A stretch of DNA of 64,000 bases from Triglochin maritima (GCA_963682175.1 OY821777.1:22898001-22962000); one strand, 5' to 3'; numbered from the stretch's first letter, positions 42,589-55,597 are shown. Translations and numbers: made by a program. The notes: generated by a model from the letters alone, not told the origin.

Positions 42589-43966
42589 TGATTGTCATAA
42601 TTTCATGCTTATATTTGTATCTTATATCCATTATCTTTCACCTAAACAATGCTATGTTACGAGTTTTATGGTTAGTTTTCAGGAATAAATAGGTTTGAAG
42701 AGATGAAGCATAAAATGACCCAAAAGTTTGGAAAAAGGACTGAATTGTGAGATCTGGGGACTGAGATGCAAGGGAGAAGGACCTGAACGTAAGACAGAAG
42801 GACCTAAGAGCAAAACAGAATACTCCACACTATCATGGGGAGTATTTTAGCAATTCGATTCGGGTCGGAGGTCCAACAAACCAAGTAAATGCATCCAAGA
42901 CCAGAAAATATATCAAGAAAAGCCCACAACAAAAATTAGCAGGATCCGAACCATATAGACCGCCAATTGGCAGTCTGTTTTGCCCCAAACCCGCTCAAAT
43001 TTCTCCAGCACATGTATAAGAGGATGTTTAGGTCATTTTTGGTATTTGTTTAGTCCAACATCGAGGGATTATCCCAGATTGCCTTTTTCTTTGGGTATAA
43101 ATAGAACTCTTCACCTTCTATTGTAATCACGCCATATTTTAGGTGGCTATTTCTCCTACTAGAAGTGAGGCCTTGAAGCACACACAAAAGTAGGAGGATG
43201 CTACTTTTAATGTGAGTCATTTTAATACAAGTTTTCTTTATTATGTTGTTTGTTTATGTTTCTTGTTTTTCTTTGCTTAATCTCATTTCATTAGTTTTAT
43301 TAGCTTAGTTAATATGTTTTCTTTGTTTAGTTTAATAATTACTGTAATGTTTAGTGACTAGTTCCATCCCCTTTGGAGGTGGAGTAGATGTACATCATGC
43401 AAATGAGAATGGATTGAATGCTTTATTTCCAATGTGTTGATAAAACATGAATGTATGCTTGCTTGTTTAGAATAGAATTTATAGATTGATGAGTTCTGCC
43501 AAAATGATTAGACACGTCTCATGCTTGTTTAGAATCTGAAATAAACAACTTGTATATGTAAATGTTAATCAACTGGGATGGTGAATGGATTGATAGGTTT
43601 TGCCATAGCATTAAGACACTTCCTATGCATGATAACACCACTTTTATTTGTGCTTAAAGAATGTGCTCAACACCCACCTCTTTGCATGTGTGCACTCACT
43701 CCACCCCTTAGGTGTTTTCCATTTCTGAATTCCAGCAATCTTCTTTCGTTCTTAGTTAAGTTTTTAGTTAATCGTTTGTTGTTTTCGTTTGCATTTCAAA
43801 CTTCATACTTTGTAGTGTAGCGTAGCGTAGCATAATCAACTCTCTTCCCTATTTTGCCACTTGACTTCATGCGAACGAGAGGCTGCTCACCTCCCTGAGG
43901 ACGACCCGTATTTGCCACCGCTTCAACACGGCCGTGCAGTTGTGGTTTTAATTAAAACGATCAACA
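42589..43966 (+). repeat. E7 5' LTR
   Basis: TGATTGTCATAATTTCATGC ... GATCAACA. 21-bp array at 42716-42820 with unit starts 42716, 42737, 42758, 42779 and 42800. One imperfect dyad lies near 42958. Confidence 0.93.
43053..43103 (+). promoter_or_regulatory. USE-like motif and TATA box of E7 5' LTR
   Basis: GTCCAACATCG (one mismatch) at 43053-43063, 32-nt gap, TATAAATA at 43096-43103. The 3' LTR copy (50200-50250) has the unmutated USE. Confidence 0.68.
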
Positions 43967-43972
43967 AGTTTT

Positions 43973-43990
43973 TGGCACCGTTGCCGGGGA
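43973..43990 (+). other. E7 primer-binding site
   Basis: TGGCACCGTTGCCGGGGA, one mismatch to the tRNA-Asp complement, 6 nt after the LTR. Confidence 0.86.
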
Positions 43991-45193
43991 GGTGTCAGTC
44001 CAGACTCTTGTTTAGACGATTCGAGTGGATTTAATTTGTGTTTTGTAGTTGTTCTTTGTTTCAGGAGACTTGGCGTCACCAGGAGGAACACCTAGAGAAA
44101 TTTGGAGGCATTCTGGGCACTTTAGACCGCCAATCAGCGGCCTGAGACCGCCAATTGGCGGTCTGGTGAGCTCATTTTACTCTCTTATTTCTGTGGCGTG
44201 TTTACATAATTAATGTAGTGATCTGGGACTTGATTTGGCATGTTTTGAGTTATAGTTTGTTCCCAGATCCATAATCAAACCTCCTTTAAGCAACTTGGAC
44301 CCTAAAACTCAAAGCAAAATATTACGCATTCTTGTTGTTTAGGTAATGCGTCATGTATGTGACTTTTATCTTAGCTTTTTTTCTGTGGCATTTAGATTGC
44401 CTTTTTCATGTTGCTGAGAGCTGGCGTGAGGTACGCACCTTCTACTCTCATTCATGCATTTCGTATGAACATGCATTAGTTAGTTGGAAGTGCATTGAAA
44501 CAAGTGTGAGTTGAGCGTTTGTTTGGAGAGTTGATTGCTAGATTAGGACTCCAAAACGCTATTAAGGAGGGGTTGTCCCATAAAAGATAAGGTGGGGGAT
44601 TTCATCACCCTTTCCTTCGCCCCCAAAAACCACACTAATCAAGAGCCTAATTTTAAAATCAAGTAGATATTGGCCTTAAGGAATTCGGACGCATTAGGAG
44701 AGTGATCCGGTCCCGACCGTCATGACCTGATCGGTGTTGCCCACTTTGTCGATAGTAGGAGAGACGAGATCCCCAGATCTTGGCTCACTTGCTGGGCTTT
44801 GTGGTCCTCGTCGTAGGGAGGTGAGGAGTGTTGAGGTCGTCTGACCTCGCAGTTAGGCGTCGTCTAGCTGGAAGGACCTATAGCGACCTTAGGATTGCTT
44901 GAGCATTGTTTGCTTGTGTGCTTCTACCTGTACCCATCCACCGTAGCATAAGGACTTCTTCCCTTCTCTCCTGAGTCATTTGTTCTCTCCTGTGTTCCCC
45001 CGTCTTCTCCTCTACGCACATTCTTTGAAAAAAAGAAAAAAAGAGAGTTTTGGTTTATGTGCGTGCACCTTTGTGTATGCTTTCGTGGACACGAGACGAG
45101 AGGGGTCGTTTGACGAGGAGCGTTGTCAATCCGGCTTCGGTCATCGATTTCTCGACACCTTCCTCCTCTCGTGCCGCACACAGTCTGGGTTCA
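43991..45193 (+). other. E7 untranslated leader
   Basis: 1.2 kb with the dyad/donor module (44125-44171) and the conserved TTTCATCACCC region near 44600. The gag frame is already open from an ATG at 45050; part of that extension is also conserved in E2, so translation may start there. Confidence 0.72.
44125..44171 (+). promoter_or_regulatory. Paired leader dyads and splice-donor-like site
   Basis: GACCGCCAATCAGCGGCC (44125-44142, near-perfect) and AGACCGCCAATTGGCGGTCT (44145-44164, perfect) lie 134 nt after the primer site. CTG|GTGAGC overlaps the end (GT at 44166-44167). Confidence 0.65.
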
Positions 45194-48185
45194 ATGGCTG
45201 CTAATTTCCTTAAGGAGGAGAAGTTGTTGGACCCACCTGCTCCACCAGTGCTTCCAGTTGTCGTTCCCATCCCTCTACGTGATCGATGCTACCCGAGCCG
45301 TACGGCTCTACCCTCATGCATTATATTACCAGAGGCTAATGGGAACCATTTTGAGGTTAAGCCTCAGTTTATTTCCTTGCTCCCTCGTTTCACTGGGAAG
45401 GGTGACCCCTATATCTTTCTCAGGGAATTTGAGGAGGTCTATGCTATGTTCAAGCTGCAACAACTTAGCACAGACTCCATCCATCTTAGGCTCGTTCCTT
45501 TTGCACTAAAGGATGACGCCAAGAAGTGGTTGTACAGCAACCAGGAGAATGCCTTTAAGACTTGGGACGAGTTTCAATCTGCATTCCTCAAGAAGTACTT
45601 CCCAAATCATCGGACTCAAAAATTGAGGAACGAAATCAATTCGTTCTATCAACATGAGACCGAACCATTCCATGCATACTTAGAGAGGTTCAAGGAGCTA
45701 CTATCCTCATGCCCTCACCATGGCATCGAGTTGTGCCACCTTTGTCAGATTGTTTACGAAGGTTTTCACATCCTGTCAAGAACGCTCCTTGAGTCCATGT
45801 GTCAAGGAGAGTTCTTGGGAAAGGATGAAAGGGAGGCATGGGCTTTCCTAGAAGACCTTGGTGAGAAACCATGCAATGGGAGAGTGTGAGGGAACCACCT
45901 GCATCATCTAGCTTAGGAGCGAGGATCGCGAAGGCAAACTCGACTAGATCGGGTGCCGCATTTGTTTTCGATACCACTACGGCCACCGAGGCGCGCATGG
46001 CGGCCTTAATGCGCCGTATGGATTCGATTGAGCTCCAAAACCAACAAGGTGCACCTCACATGTCCACATCTGGTCCTACTCTCTGTCATTCATGTGGTAG
46101 GATAGGTCATGTAGAAAGCAAGTGTGAGTCCATTCCTCCTGAGATGGAGCGTGTCAACGCCATCTATGATAGAGCCAGGAATGACCCATACTCATCATCG
46201 TATAATCCTGGATGGAGGAACCACCCCAATTTTTCATGGAACCAAACTAATGCCCGGGGTGGTCCTTCAAACTCCTCTAGACCACATTACCAATCACACC
46301 AACCTCCCATGCATGCACATTCCTATCAGCCACCCCAAGCGCAAACCACCAATCAATCGGGTTTCCCAAATTCCAATAATATGGAAACCCGATTCAATTC
46401 GCTTGAGACATTGACTCGTGGACTTGAAAACTAAATGAATTTTTTTATGTCAACTACGAGTCAAGTTCTCACTTCAAATCAGCAGACCATCAAATCTCTA
46501 GAGCTTCAGATGGGCCAATTGGCTCAGTCTGTACATGAAAGAGAGAGAGGGTCTTTTCCTAGCCAGCCTGAGGCTAACCCCCGTCTGTACCAACAACAAC
46601 ACATGCCAAATCAGAATGTCGTACCTCGGGGGAGGCAAGTGAACCATGTGGAGGAATCTGTTCACCATGTCAATTCCATTGTGACCTTAAGGAATGGAAA
46701 ACAAGTTGACAATCACATTTCCTTGTCACAACAACCACCATATATGCAGCCCCTTAGTGGGAATGGTGGTGAAGAAGAGGCTGAGGGTGAGGGTAATACA
46801 CCAACGCTTCTTTCTTCTCAGGCACCGTAGAAAACCTACCTGCCAAAAGCTCCCTATACAAGTAGGTTAACCAAAAAGCAAAGTGACACCATGGATAAGA
46901 TATTAGAGGTATTTAAGCAAGTAAAGGTTAACATCCCCTTGTTGGATGTCATCCAACAAATACCTCAATATGCCAAAGTGTTTAATGATCTCTGCACAAC
47001 CAAGAGGAAGACCATTGTTCCTAAGAAAGCATTCTTGGCTTCAAATATCAGCTTACTTTAGTCCAATCTCACCTACACAAAATACAAGGACCCTGGATGT
47101 CCTACTATTCAGTGTACGATAGGGGACACTAGAATGAGCAATGTTTTGCTTGATTTAGGATCAGCGGTAAACCTCCTCCCATTCTCTGTTTATCAACAGT
47201 TGAACTTGGGAGAATTGAAACCAACTAAGATCACCCTCCAATTGGCGGACAAATCCATTCGTATTCTCGTGGGGATTATCGAGGATGTGCTTATCAAAGT
47301 TCGAGATTTTATATTTCCAGTCGATTTTGTTGTCCTCGATACCAATCCTGTTGCGAACACCCACTCTCAAATACCTTTGATTTTGGGTAGACCATTTCTG
47401 GCAACCTCCAATGCCTTGATTAATTGTAGAAATGGTCTCATGAAGCTCTCATTCGGTAACATGAGTGCCAAGTTTCATGTGTTCAACTCTGGTAGGCAAC
47501 ATGAACCCATGGATGAACCTTTAAATCTAAATCTCATCCGCCAATTGGAGAAAGTACCACAAAATCAACGAACACCCTAACCCCAATGCAACCCGTTGAG
47601 AATGTTCGTGGGCCCAGCGAAAACTCATTGCATGTCTTCGCAATGCAACAAAGTGAGCTGGTCTCAAACATGAATGTCCAAAGGAAGTGTTCGTTGCATG
47701 ATTCAGTTGAGAGTACTAGTGAGAGTGAGACACGTCATCATATGCCTATACCAGAAGGTGTCTCTACCTCATGTCCCATGGTCATTGAGCCATTTGAGCT
47801 TCTTATTGACTCCAACAAGGACCCACCTATGACCGAGCTTATGCTTTATGATCTAAATGATGGTGGGAGGTCCTTGTTGGATGACTTGGGGAGAAGCCCC
47901 ATTCTTAGTGATGCAAGTCTGCTGCATCCATCAAATGAGCCTGAGGAGCTCATTCCGATGCACCCGCCTATTGGTTGGAGGGTTTTCTTCGATGAGCAAT
48001 TAAACCCTAGTGAGACAACACAACTTCATTCTTTGTTGCCCACACCCAACCAATATCATGAGGGGTTCGAGCCTTTCAGCTTTGACCTTTCACCCCTTAT
48101 GACTCCTCAGAGTACCAGTGAAGTTTGCCCATCTCGGCAAGTCTCTGGTCCTCATGACTTGATGTTCTCATTTGATGTTCCTTGA
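45194..48185 (+). pseudogene. E7 gag-protease polyprotein with RT-like tail, broken
   Basis: ATG at 45194 (MAANFLKEEKLLDPP) is the conservative start. The Gag core spans about 45390-45790: GDPYIFLREFEEVYAMFKL, FALKDDAKKWLY, FFKKYFPN-like, CPHHGIELCHLCQIVYEG. A one-base loss in an A-run near 45866 ends this frame at 45889; the next frame (45871-46434) has the zinc knuckle CHSCGRIGHVESKC (about 46084-46125). Stops follow at 46432-46434, at 46828-46830 (CAG to TAG) and at 47059-47061 (TTG to TAG). The protease DLGSAVNLLP is at about 47152-47180, with ILGRPFLATSN at about 47383. A one-base loss in a C-run ends that frame at 47580. The tail carries IGWRVFFDEQ (47970-48000). E1 lacks the lesions of the shared region, which shows the ancestral reading. 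Confidence 0.9.
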
Positions 48186-49742
48186 CCAAATGATTATGAG
48201 AATATCATTGCTGCTGTATATATCATGTTAAAAAAACTCCTTCAGTGATGATCGATTGTTGTGGGCCCAACCCTTGTGTACTTGGGCCTAATTTCTTCAT
48301 GTATTTATCTCCCTTCTTCAGCTTCTCACAGGTTTTGAGGGAATTTGGGTTTGTGTCCATCAACATGACCCTGAACGTCCCTTTGTACTTCATGTTGGTG
48401 AGATCTTTCCTTTTTCAGGAATATATCCATGTAGTATCTTGTTCACATTCATTGAGGACAATGCATGAAGTAGGTGTAGGGGGTGTTTTAAGTGTGTACA
48501 CAGTCGAGTCTTTTCTTTTGATTTTTGTTTTCTTTTGTGTGCATTGTTAGGGTCATGTTAGTGTGCCGCATTTAATATCGATATATCTGCTTGCCATGAT
48601 CCTTGGGTGACTTGTCTTCCTTTGCTTGGCTAGTGCTTTAAAGTTTTCACATTTCTTTCAAAATCTTCATGTGTTTACGAAAGAAAATGTTTTGGTAGGT
48701 TTTGCGTATGTTTAGCATGTGCAAAACCGTTGAGAGGCAAAGTAAAAAGAAAGCTCCCAAAATTGTCTTGAACTTGATGCATTAGGATTTCTAGTTTACT
48801 GGCTTTAGGTCTTATCGAGTCGTTAGGATGCACCCCGGTTTTCCTTCGGGGGCGTGTAATCATAGGGCTTCAGCACTCAAACATTTAAAGAAGTCCACCC
48901 TGAACGTAGTGAGTCAAATAATTCGTGTCTGTTAGTATAAAGAAGTTTGTCGTAGTCAATGGCCCTTAATCTCTTTTTGTGAAACTTAAGTGTAGGGGTT
49001 TTGGTTCCAATGTAGATACATAAATAAGTGGTGTTCTTTCATCTCGCACGACTCCTATCACTCGGGAAAGTAGGTCTGAGGGGACTTTGTGCCTGGTGCT
49101 TTCGAGTCATCTGACTTGGGATGCACCGACCGAACTCCCATTACATGGATGGTAGGGATCGCCCTATGTGGAGATTCGGGGGAAGCTGTACGTGATAGTG
49201 TAAGTCCTCATAGGCAATGATGCACGAAACCTAACCCTGGGAGAATCAAACACCAACCAATAAACTACTCCAAAGAAAAAGAAAAAAAAGAAAAAGAAAA
49301 GAAAAAGAACAAAAAAGAGTCAAATAAGAACCAAAATGGACTTTACACATTGTATCACATTCAGAAGTTAAGGTTGCCCATGTCTTTCACTTAAGTCCTT
49401 CACTAACTCTGACGAATAACTCATTAGGCTAGGTGTGTGGACCGATTACATATATAGAGTCGACCCGTAGTATTACCGCGTCCCATGATCGACCAAATAA
49501 GTCCAACGAGTCGTATAGCTAGATTGATTAATGCATCTTGTTCGGATTTTGTGGGTATATCCGCTGAAAACCCTCAAGAGACAACACTCCTCCTCCTTGG
49601 CGACAAGGAGGTTTAACGGCTTGTTGCACGTGCTAAGTGCAACCGTGATTCCTACGAAGGTGAGTTAGGATTTCTTGTTTTCGTATGCTTTTCTCTTTCT
49701 TTGTTTTGCGTGGGACTAGCAAAAGTTAGGTGTGGGGGTATT
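48186..49742 (+). other. E7 3' spacer
   Basis: 1.56 kb, close to the E1 spacer. Internal polypurine-like motif at 48442-48491, A-rich tract at 49270-49315, terminal polypurine tract at 49725-49742. No gene seen. Confidence 0.78.
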
Positions 49743-51116
49743 TGATTGACATCATTTCATGATTATATTTGTATCTTATATCCATTATCTTTCACCTGAA
49801 TAATGCTATATTATGAGTTTTATGGTTAGTTTTTAGGAATAAATAGGTTTGAAGAGATGAAGCATAAAATGACCCAAAAGCTGGGAAAACATTGTGAGAT
49901 CTCGGGACTGAGATGCAAGGGAGAATGACCTGAACGTAAGACAGAAGGACCTAATAGCAAAACAAAATACTCCACACCATCATGGGGAGTATTTTAGCAA
50001 TTCGATTCGGGTCGGAGCTCCAACAAACCAAGTAAATGCATCCAAGACCAGAAAATATATCAAGAAAAGCCCACAACAAAATTTAGCAGGATCCGAACCA
50101 TATAGACCGCCAATTGGCGGTCTGTTTTGGCCCAAACCCGCTCAAATTTCTCCAGCACATGTATAAGAGGATGTTTAGGTCATTTTTGGTATTTATTTAG
50201 TCCCACATCGAGGGATTATCCCAGATTGCCTTTTTCTTTGGGTATAAATAGAACTCTTCACCTTCTATTGTAATCACGCCATATTTTAGGTGGCTATTCC
50301 TCCTACTAGAAGTGAGGCCTTGAAGCACACACTAAAGTAGGAGGATGCTACTTTTAATGTGAGTCATTTTAATACAAGTTTTCTTTATTATGTTGTTTGT
50401 TTTATGTTTCTTGTTTTTGCTTTGCTTAATCTCAATTCATTAGTTTTATTTGCTTAGTTAATATGCTTTCTTTGTTTAGTTTAATAATTAGTGTAATGTT
50501 TAGTGAGTAGTTCCATCCCCTTTGGGGGTGGACTAGATGTACATACATGCAAATGAGAATGGATTGAATGCTTTATTTCCAATGTGTTGATAAAACATGA
50601 ATGTCTGGTTGCTTGTTTAGAATAGAATTTATAACTTGATGAGTTTTGCCAAAATGATTAGACACCTCTCATGCTTGTTTAGATTCTGAAATAAATTACT
50701 TGTATATGTAAATGTTAATCAACTTGGATGGTTAATGGATTGATAGGTTTTGCCATAACATTTAGACACTTCCTATGCATGATAACACCACCTTTATTTG
50801 TGCTTAAAGAATGTGTTCAACACCCACCTCTTTGCATGTGTCCACTCACTCCACCCCTTAGGGGTTTTCCATTTCTGAATTCCAGCACTCTTCTTTCGTT
50901 CTTAGTTAAGTTTTTAGTTAATCGTTTGTTGCTTTCTTTTGCATTTCATACTTCATACTTTGTAGTGTAGCGTAGCGTAGCATAATCAACTCTCTTCCCT
51001 ATTTTGCCACTTGATTTCGTGCAAACGAGAGCCTGCTCACCTCCCTGAGGACGACCCGTATTTGCCATCGCTTGAACGCGGCCGTGCACTTGCGGTTTTA
51101 ATTAAAATGATCAACA
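49743..51116 (+). repeat. E7 3' LTR
   Basis: TGATTGACATC ... GATCAACA. Promoter at 50200-50250 with an exact USE match. Perfect dyad at about 50104-50123. It differs from the 5' LTR by scattered substitutions and a short deletion within the 21-bp array near 49885. Confidence 0.93.
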
Positions 51117-51858
51117 ATTAGTGAGTAGTTCCATCCCCATTTGGGGGTAAAGAAATATGTGATATGATTATGTGATGTATTAGGTGTGTTTTATCTTAAT
51201 CGTTTGAACCTTACATGGTTTCCATAACCATCTAATGTGATTTGACTCTTGTCTTTGATATGCTAATGCTCTTGAATGAAGCTTAGCATATGCTTAGATT
51301 AGTGGACCTTTTTATGGGGAATGATGAGGTGAGGATATGGATGGAATTGATATACGAAACATGACTTGTGGTTGCATGTACTCTTGTTTCCTTTACCTTG
51401 GTTAATGTCTTATATGGTTTAATGATTGTCTAAATCTTATTTCGTGTGGAGGCATAGGGAGCTTTGGTCTTTATACATGAGTTCATTTAGCTTCATTCCA
51501 ATTATTGTCTTGTATGTCTTAATGATATTGTGTTATCTTATTTCATGTGGAGGCAAAGTTGGATTTAGTTTTATGATATTCATGCACTACATGTTGTGAT
51601 GAGCATAATTAAACACACATATATACACATATCTTTGTATTCACGTTCTTTCTCTACCCCTCATGGGGTTTAGTTTTGTTGCTTATCTTCCATTTCCTTT
51701 TCGCATTGTAGTGTAGTTTGATCATAACTCTTTTCTCTCCTTTCTTTCCCACTCGCCTTCGAACAAACTAAAGTCGACACACCTCCCTGTGGATCGACCC
51801 ATATTGTCACCGCTTCAACTCGGCCGTGCACTTGCGGTTAATTAAAACGAATCAATCA
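51117..51858 (+). repeat. E6 5' LTR, part 2
   Basis: Begins with the second ATTAG copy (51117-51121) and continues GTGAGTAGTTCCATCCCC exactly where part 1 stopped. It ends GAATCAATCA at 51858. Confidence 0.85.
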
Positions 51859-51864
51859 AGTTGT

Positions 51865-51882
51865 TTGCGCTGTTCCTGGGGA
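51865..51882 (+). other. E6 primer-binding site, degraded
   Basis: TTGCGCTGTTCCTGGGGA has four mismatches to the tRNA-Asp complement, in the expected place 6 nt after the LTR. Confidence 0.65.
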
Positions 51883-52551
51883 GGTGTTCTGTCCAGACCT
51901 TGGGTCGGACGATTCGAGTGTTTTAATTTTTCTTTTTTTAGTTTTGGTTTGTTTCAGGGATCCTTAGGATCAAGGGGAGGCTACTGGAGGAATTGGAGGC
52001 AGAAACCCACCATAGTGACCACCAATTCGCGGTCTGGGACCGCCAATTGGCGGCATGCTGAGCTCTGTTTTCTCCAATATTTATTCTGGTTGTCCGTTTG
52101 TTCATTTTAGTGGTCTGGGAGCTCAATCTTGTATGTTGTGACTTGTAGTTTGCTCCTAGATTAACAATCAATCCCCTTTAGTCAACTTGGACCTTAAAAC
52201 GCAAAGCAAAAGAGTAGATTGATTGCCATCTAGGTCATGCATCATTTGTCGACCTTGCACGAATTTGTCTTTTCTTTGCTTTACATTTTTGTTGTTGATT
52301 GCTGGCGTGAGGTACATGCATGGCTCAATCAAGCATTAGTTAGTATGGTGCATCGGGACAAGAGTGAGTTGAGCGTTTGATTGGAGAGTTGATTGCCAGA
52401 TTTAGGATCAAAACGCTACTAAGGAGTGGTGTCCCATAAAAGATAAGGTGGGGGATTTCATCACCCTTTCCTTGGCTCCAAAAATCACTGTTAATAAAAG
52501 CCTTTAATCTAAAAGAAAGTAGACATTGGACCTAACGATTTCTGACGCACT
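51883..52551 (+). other. E6 leader, plus-oriented part
   Basis: Carries dyads at 52017-52035 and 52038-52055. The donor-like site is mutated (GCTGAGC for GGTGAGC). It includes the conserved TTTCATCACCC block near 52455. No gene. Confidence 0.72.
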
Positions 52552-52744
52552 CGGAGGAGACTAGTCATAGAATATAGATAAGGAGATGACTCAGATGAGG
52601 AGGGAGGAATCCCTAGAGCTAGCGTGGGTAGTGGGTGAAGGTAGAAGCCTAATCTAGCAAACACGACTCAAACAACTTAAGGCTATGGGTCCTTAGGCTA
52701 GACTACACCTAACTTCGAGGACACTAGTCTCGACACGCCTCACC
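52552..52744 (-). other. Inverted leader segment within E6
   Basis: About 190 bp match the minus-oriented leaders at 34000-34200, while both flanks are plus-oriented leader and gag. It replaces the leader 3' end and the first codons of gag. Confidence 0.75.
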
Positions 52745-55400
52745 ATTAGCTTGACAGGATGGGCCGATGACTTTATGGGAGCGGACACATCCTGTTCGGG
52801 CCGCGCAACATTCTTGCATAGTTGTTCCCCAGCTCGTGGAAACAACTATGAGCTGAAACCTTAGTATGTGACCATGCTTCCGACCTTTACTGCCAATAAG
52901 GAGGATCCGTATATTTTTATATGTGAATTTGAGGAGGTATGCTCCATGCTCAAGTTTCAACAACTTGAGGAGGATTCAGTCCGGTTGAGGATGATTTCTT
53001 TTGCGTTGAAGGATAACGTGAAGAAATGGATGTACAGCCTCCCAACAAGTTCGATTCGGTCCTGGGATGACTTCATGATTGTCTTTCTGAAAAGATTCTT
53101 CCCTCAACGGAAGACTCAACATATACGGCAGTAGATACAACACATGTATCAGACTGAGACCGAATCTTTTATGCTTTCTTTGAGAGGTTCAAGGACATTT
53201 TCTAGCAGTGCCCTCATCATGGAATTGAGTTGTGGCAACTATGCTAAATTGTTTATGAGGGCCTCAACTACAACACCCGCACATTGTTGGAGTCAATGTG
53301 TCAAGGCGATTTCCAAATGAAACCCATCGATGAGGCATGGGACACTTTTGAATTAATGGCTGAACGTACCTTTGAGTGGGACACCATGAGAGAGCCACCA
53401 GCCGCCAGGTCTTCTGGTTGGGCTGGATCAAATTAAGTTGCGTCAACTATTGCGTCTAAGGCGAAAATGGTTGCTCTCATGCGTAGGATTGCGAGTTTAG
53501 AGTTGGACCGAGCTCCTGTAGCCCAGGTCACTACTCCCGGGTGTAGTATGTGTGGACTTACGGGCCATGATGACTTGGAAGCGCTTACGCTCCAAGGGAT
53601 ACTGAGCTTGCAAATGTGATGTATCAACAGAGGCCCCGTAACGACCAGTACAGTCACTCCTACAACCAGGGATGGTGTAACCATCCTAACTTCTTTTGGG
53701 GGCCTACTCGCACGCTCAACCTCAACCTCCACCATATCAACCTCCATGCCTCTCGGCGACCTACCGACCCCCACATCAAAGGTCTCAGCACCATAATTAC
53801 CAACCTCCTCAGACCTAATCGTCGGGTTATTCTAACCAAAGTCCATTATCCCAATGAGTTGACGCAAAGCACCCCTCTACTGATCAAACCCTTCAAACGT
53901 TCATGTAGAGCATGCAAAGTTCTTTCATAGCTTTGGAAATGCAAGTGAGCCAGTTGGCTCATCAGTTTCATGAACGTGAGAAGTGTCAGTTTCCAAGTCA
54001 ACCCGAGGTGAATCCTCGAGGTACCCATTTGTAAGGAAGGCCACCAGTGCGTCATGCTTCCTCTGAACCGACCCATCATATTAGTGTGATTCATACTTTG
54101 AGGTCTGGTAAGGAGGTGGGCAACCACATTGGGGTGCCTTCCTTGAAATCACCATCTCTTGGGGTCACCAGACCTGCGGTGATACCTGCATCTCTGTGGG
54201 AGTCGGATCCTGAGGTTCCCTCCACAAATACTTCCACGAAGGAGCCTGATCCTGAGGTTCCTTCTACATTTCCTTTGACAATGGGGCCGAACCTTGAGGT
54301 CCCCTTGTCTCCTCTTGCGTCAAAGAAATCAGATTCTAAGGTCTCCACTCATGCTTCTTTGGACCAGAATTCTGAGGTTCCTTCGCAAAACCCTTATGCC
54401 TCGAAGACACCATTCCCTGAGCGCCTTAAAATGAAAACTTCGGATCAGCATGACAAGATGCTTGAGATATTTTGGCAAATTAAGGTGAACATCCCTCAGT
54501 TGGAGGTGATTCAGCAAATGCCACTTTATGCCAAGGTTCTCAAGGACTTATGCGCCAAGAAGAGAAAAACTCATGTTGCAAAGAAAGCTTTGCTTGCGGC
54601 TAACATGAGTTCTTTTTTGGCACAACCTATGTAAGTCAAATACAAGGACCCTGGTTGTCCTACTATCTCTTGTGTGATTGGTGATGTGTCCATACATCGA
54701 GCTTTATTGGACATTGGTGCATCTGTTAATCTTCAGCCATATTCAGTCTACGTCCGCCTCGGTCTTGGAGACCTCAAACAAACAAAAACCACTCTTAAAT
54801 TGGCTGATAGGTCTACGAAGAAATCGAGGGGCGTGGTGGAAGATGTGCTGATCAAAGTGGGAGAGTGCATTTTTCCAGTCAACTTATTTGTTTTGGATAC
54901 TGAACATGTGCCAAACTCACTTGGACAAATTCCTGTTATTCTGGGATGACCATTTCTAGCGACTTCCAATGCCTTGATCAATTGTTGCAATGGTCTGATG
55001 CACTTGACTTATGGTAGTCAATGCGTAGATTTCAACATCTTCACCATCGGCAAGAAGCCAGGTGCCTTCGATGACCCTGTCGGGGTAAACCTTATCCAGG
55101 GCATGGATGAGATTTAAGTTGTGGGCACCTTCAAGAATTTCAGAGAATTGTTCGATGGAGATCCTGAAGGTGGTGAAGATGTTTCACTTGGGCTGGCACA
55201 AGAAGGTGCTTTATCTTGTGATCACGTGGCCTTTGACCACATCCTTTCGATGATGTGGCTCTTGAGCCACAAGATACCATTTTTATGTCCTTTGGGCCAC
55301 ATGCTCTTCATTATGTATCTGCTGAGGACCCCATGTGGGTTAAGGATCAACCACCTGATACCCTACCTTTCAAATAACAAGACAGAGGTTCACCTCTAAT
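52745..55400 (+). pseudogene. E6 gag-protease, broken
   Basis: Plus-strand homologue of E3's polyprotein. The Gag core (52868-53230) has KEDPYIFICEFEEVCSM, FALKDNVKKWMY and FFPQRKTQ, interrupted by TAG codons near 52862 and 53132. The zinc knuckle CSMCGLTGHDDLE (about 53547-53580) loses its last cysteine by a one-base deletion. A Pro/Ser region with repeated DPEVPST-like phrases (54190-54380) is specific to this copy. The protease shows DIGASVNLQPYSVY (about 54710), and its ILG motif is followed by TGA (54946-54948) where relatives have arginine. A diverged tail continues to about 55400 (LEPQ, KDPP-like remnants). The N-terminus was removed by the inversion. Confidence 0.82.
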
Positions 55401-55597
55401 TCATGCCTCCTATCTTGCTAACTCTCAAGAGGCATCAAACGACCACAATGCTTATAAAGGTGTCAGGTGGTCAAGCAATTCTGTTTTGTATGTTGCGAGC
55501 CCGTGCAGATGCATTTCTGGCTCGAGAGATGGCGAGTTCCCATTTGATGTCCCTTGACATATGAAGATTGGAGCCCATTGTTGTACATAGTAAAAAA
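55401..55597 (+). other. E6 spacer remnant
   Basis: Short noncoding stretch ending near TACATAGTAAAAAAAA. A 21-bp segment (55557-55577) is copied at 55640-55660 in the neighbouring fragment. Confidence 0.55.

Larger units (their letters stand above)
42589..51116 (+). mobile_element. E7: complete 8.53-kb gag-protease element
   Basis: Both LTRs (1378 and 1374 bp) are full length and the 5-bp duplication ATTAG flanks it exactly (42584-42588, 51117-51121). The order is LTR, primer site, leader, gag-protease with RT-like tail, spacer, polypurine tract, LTR. Its lack of pol and its broken gag make it a dead, non-autonomous copy. It is the cleanest structural reference for the family here. Confidence 0.93.
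42239..55597 (+). mobile_element. E6: gag-protease element of the E3 subfamily, 5' truncated, split by E7
   Basis: Plus-strand remains: partial 5' LTR (42239-42588 and 51122-51858), degraded primer site, leader with a local inversion, gag-protease (52745-55400) and some spacer. E7 is inserted in its LTR. No 3' LTR is present in the window; it ends at a chromovirus fragment. Confidence 0.75.

Noticed and set aside
54091..54348. Minus-strand frame with Gly/Ser repeats
   Set aside because: Shadow of the DPEVPST-rich part of E6 gag on the plus strand.
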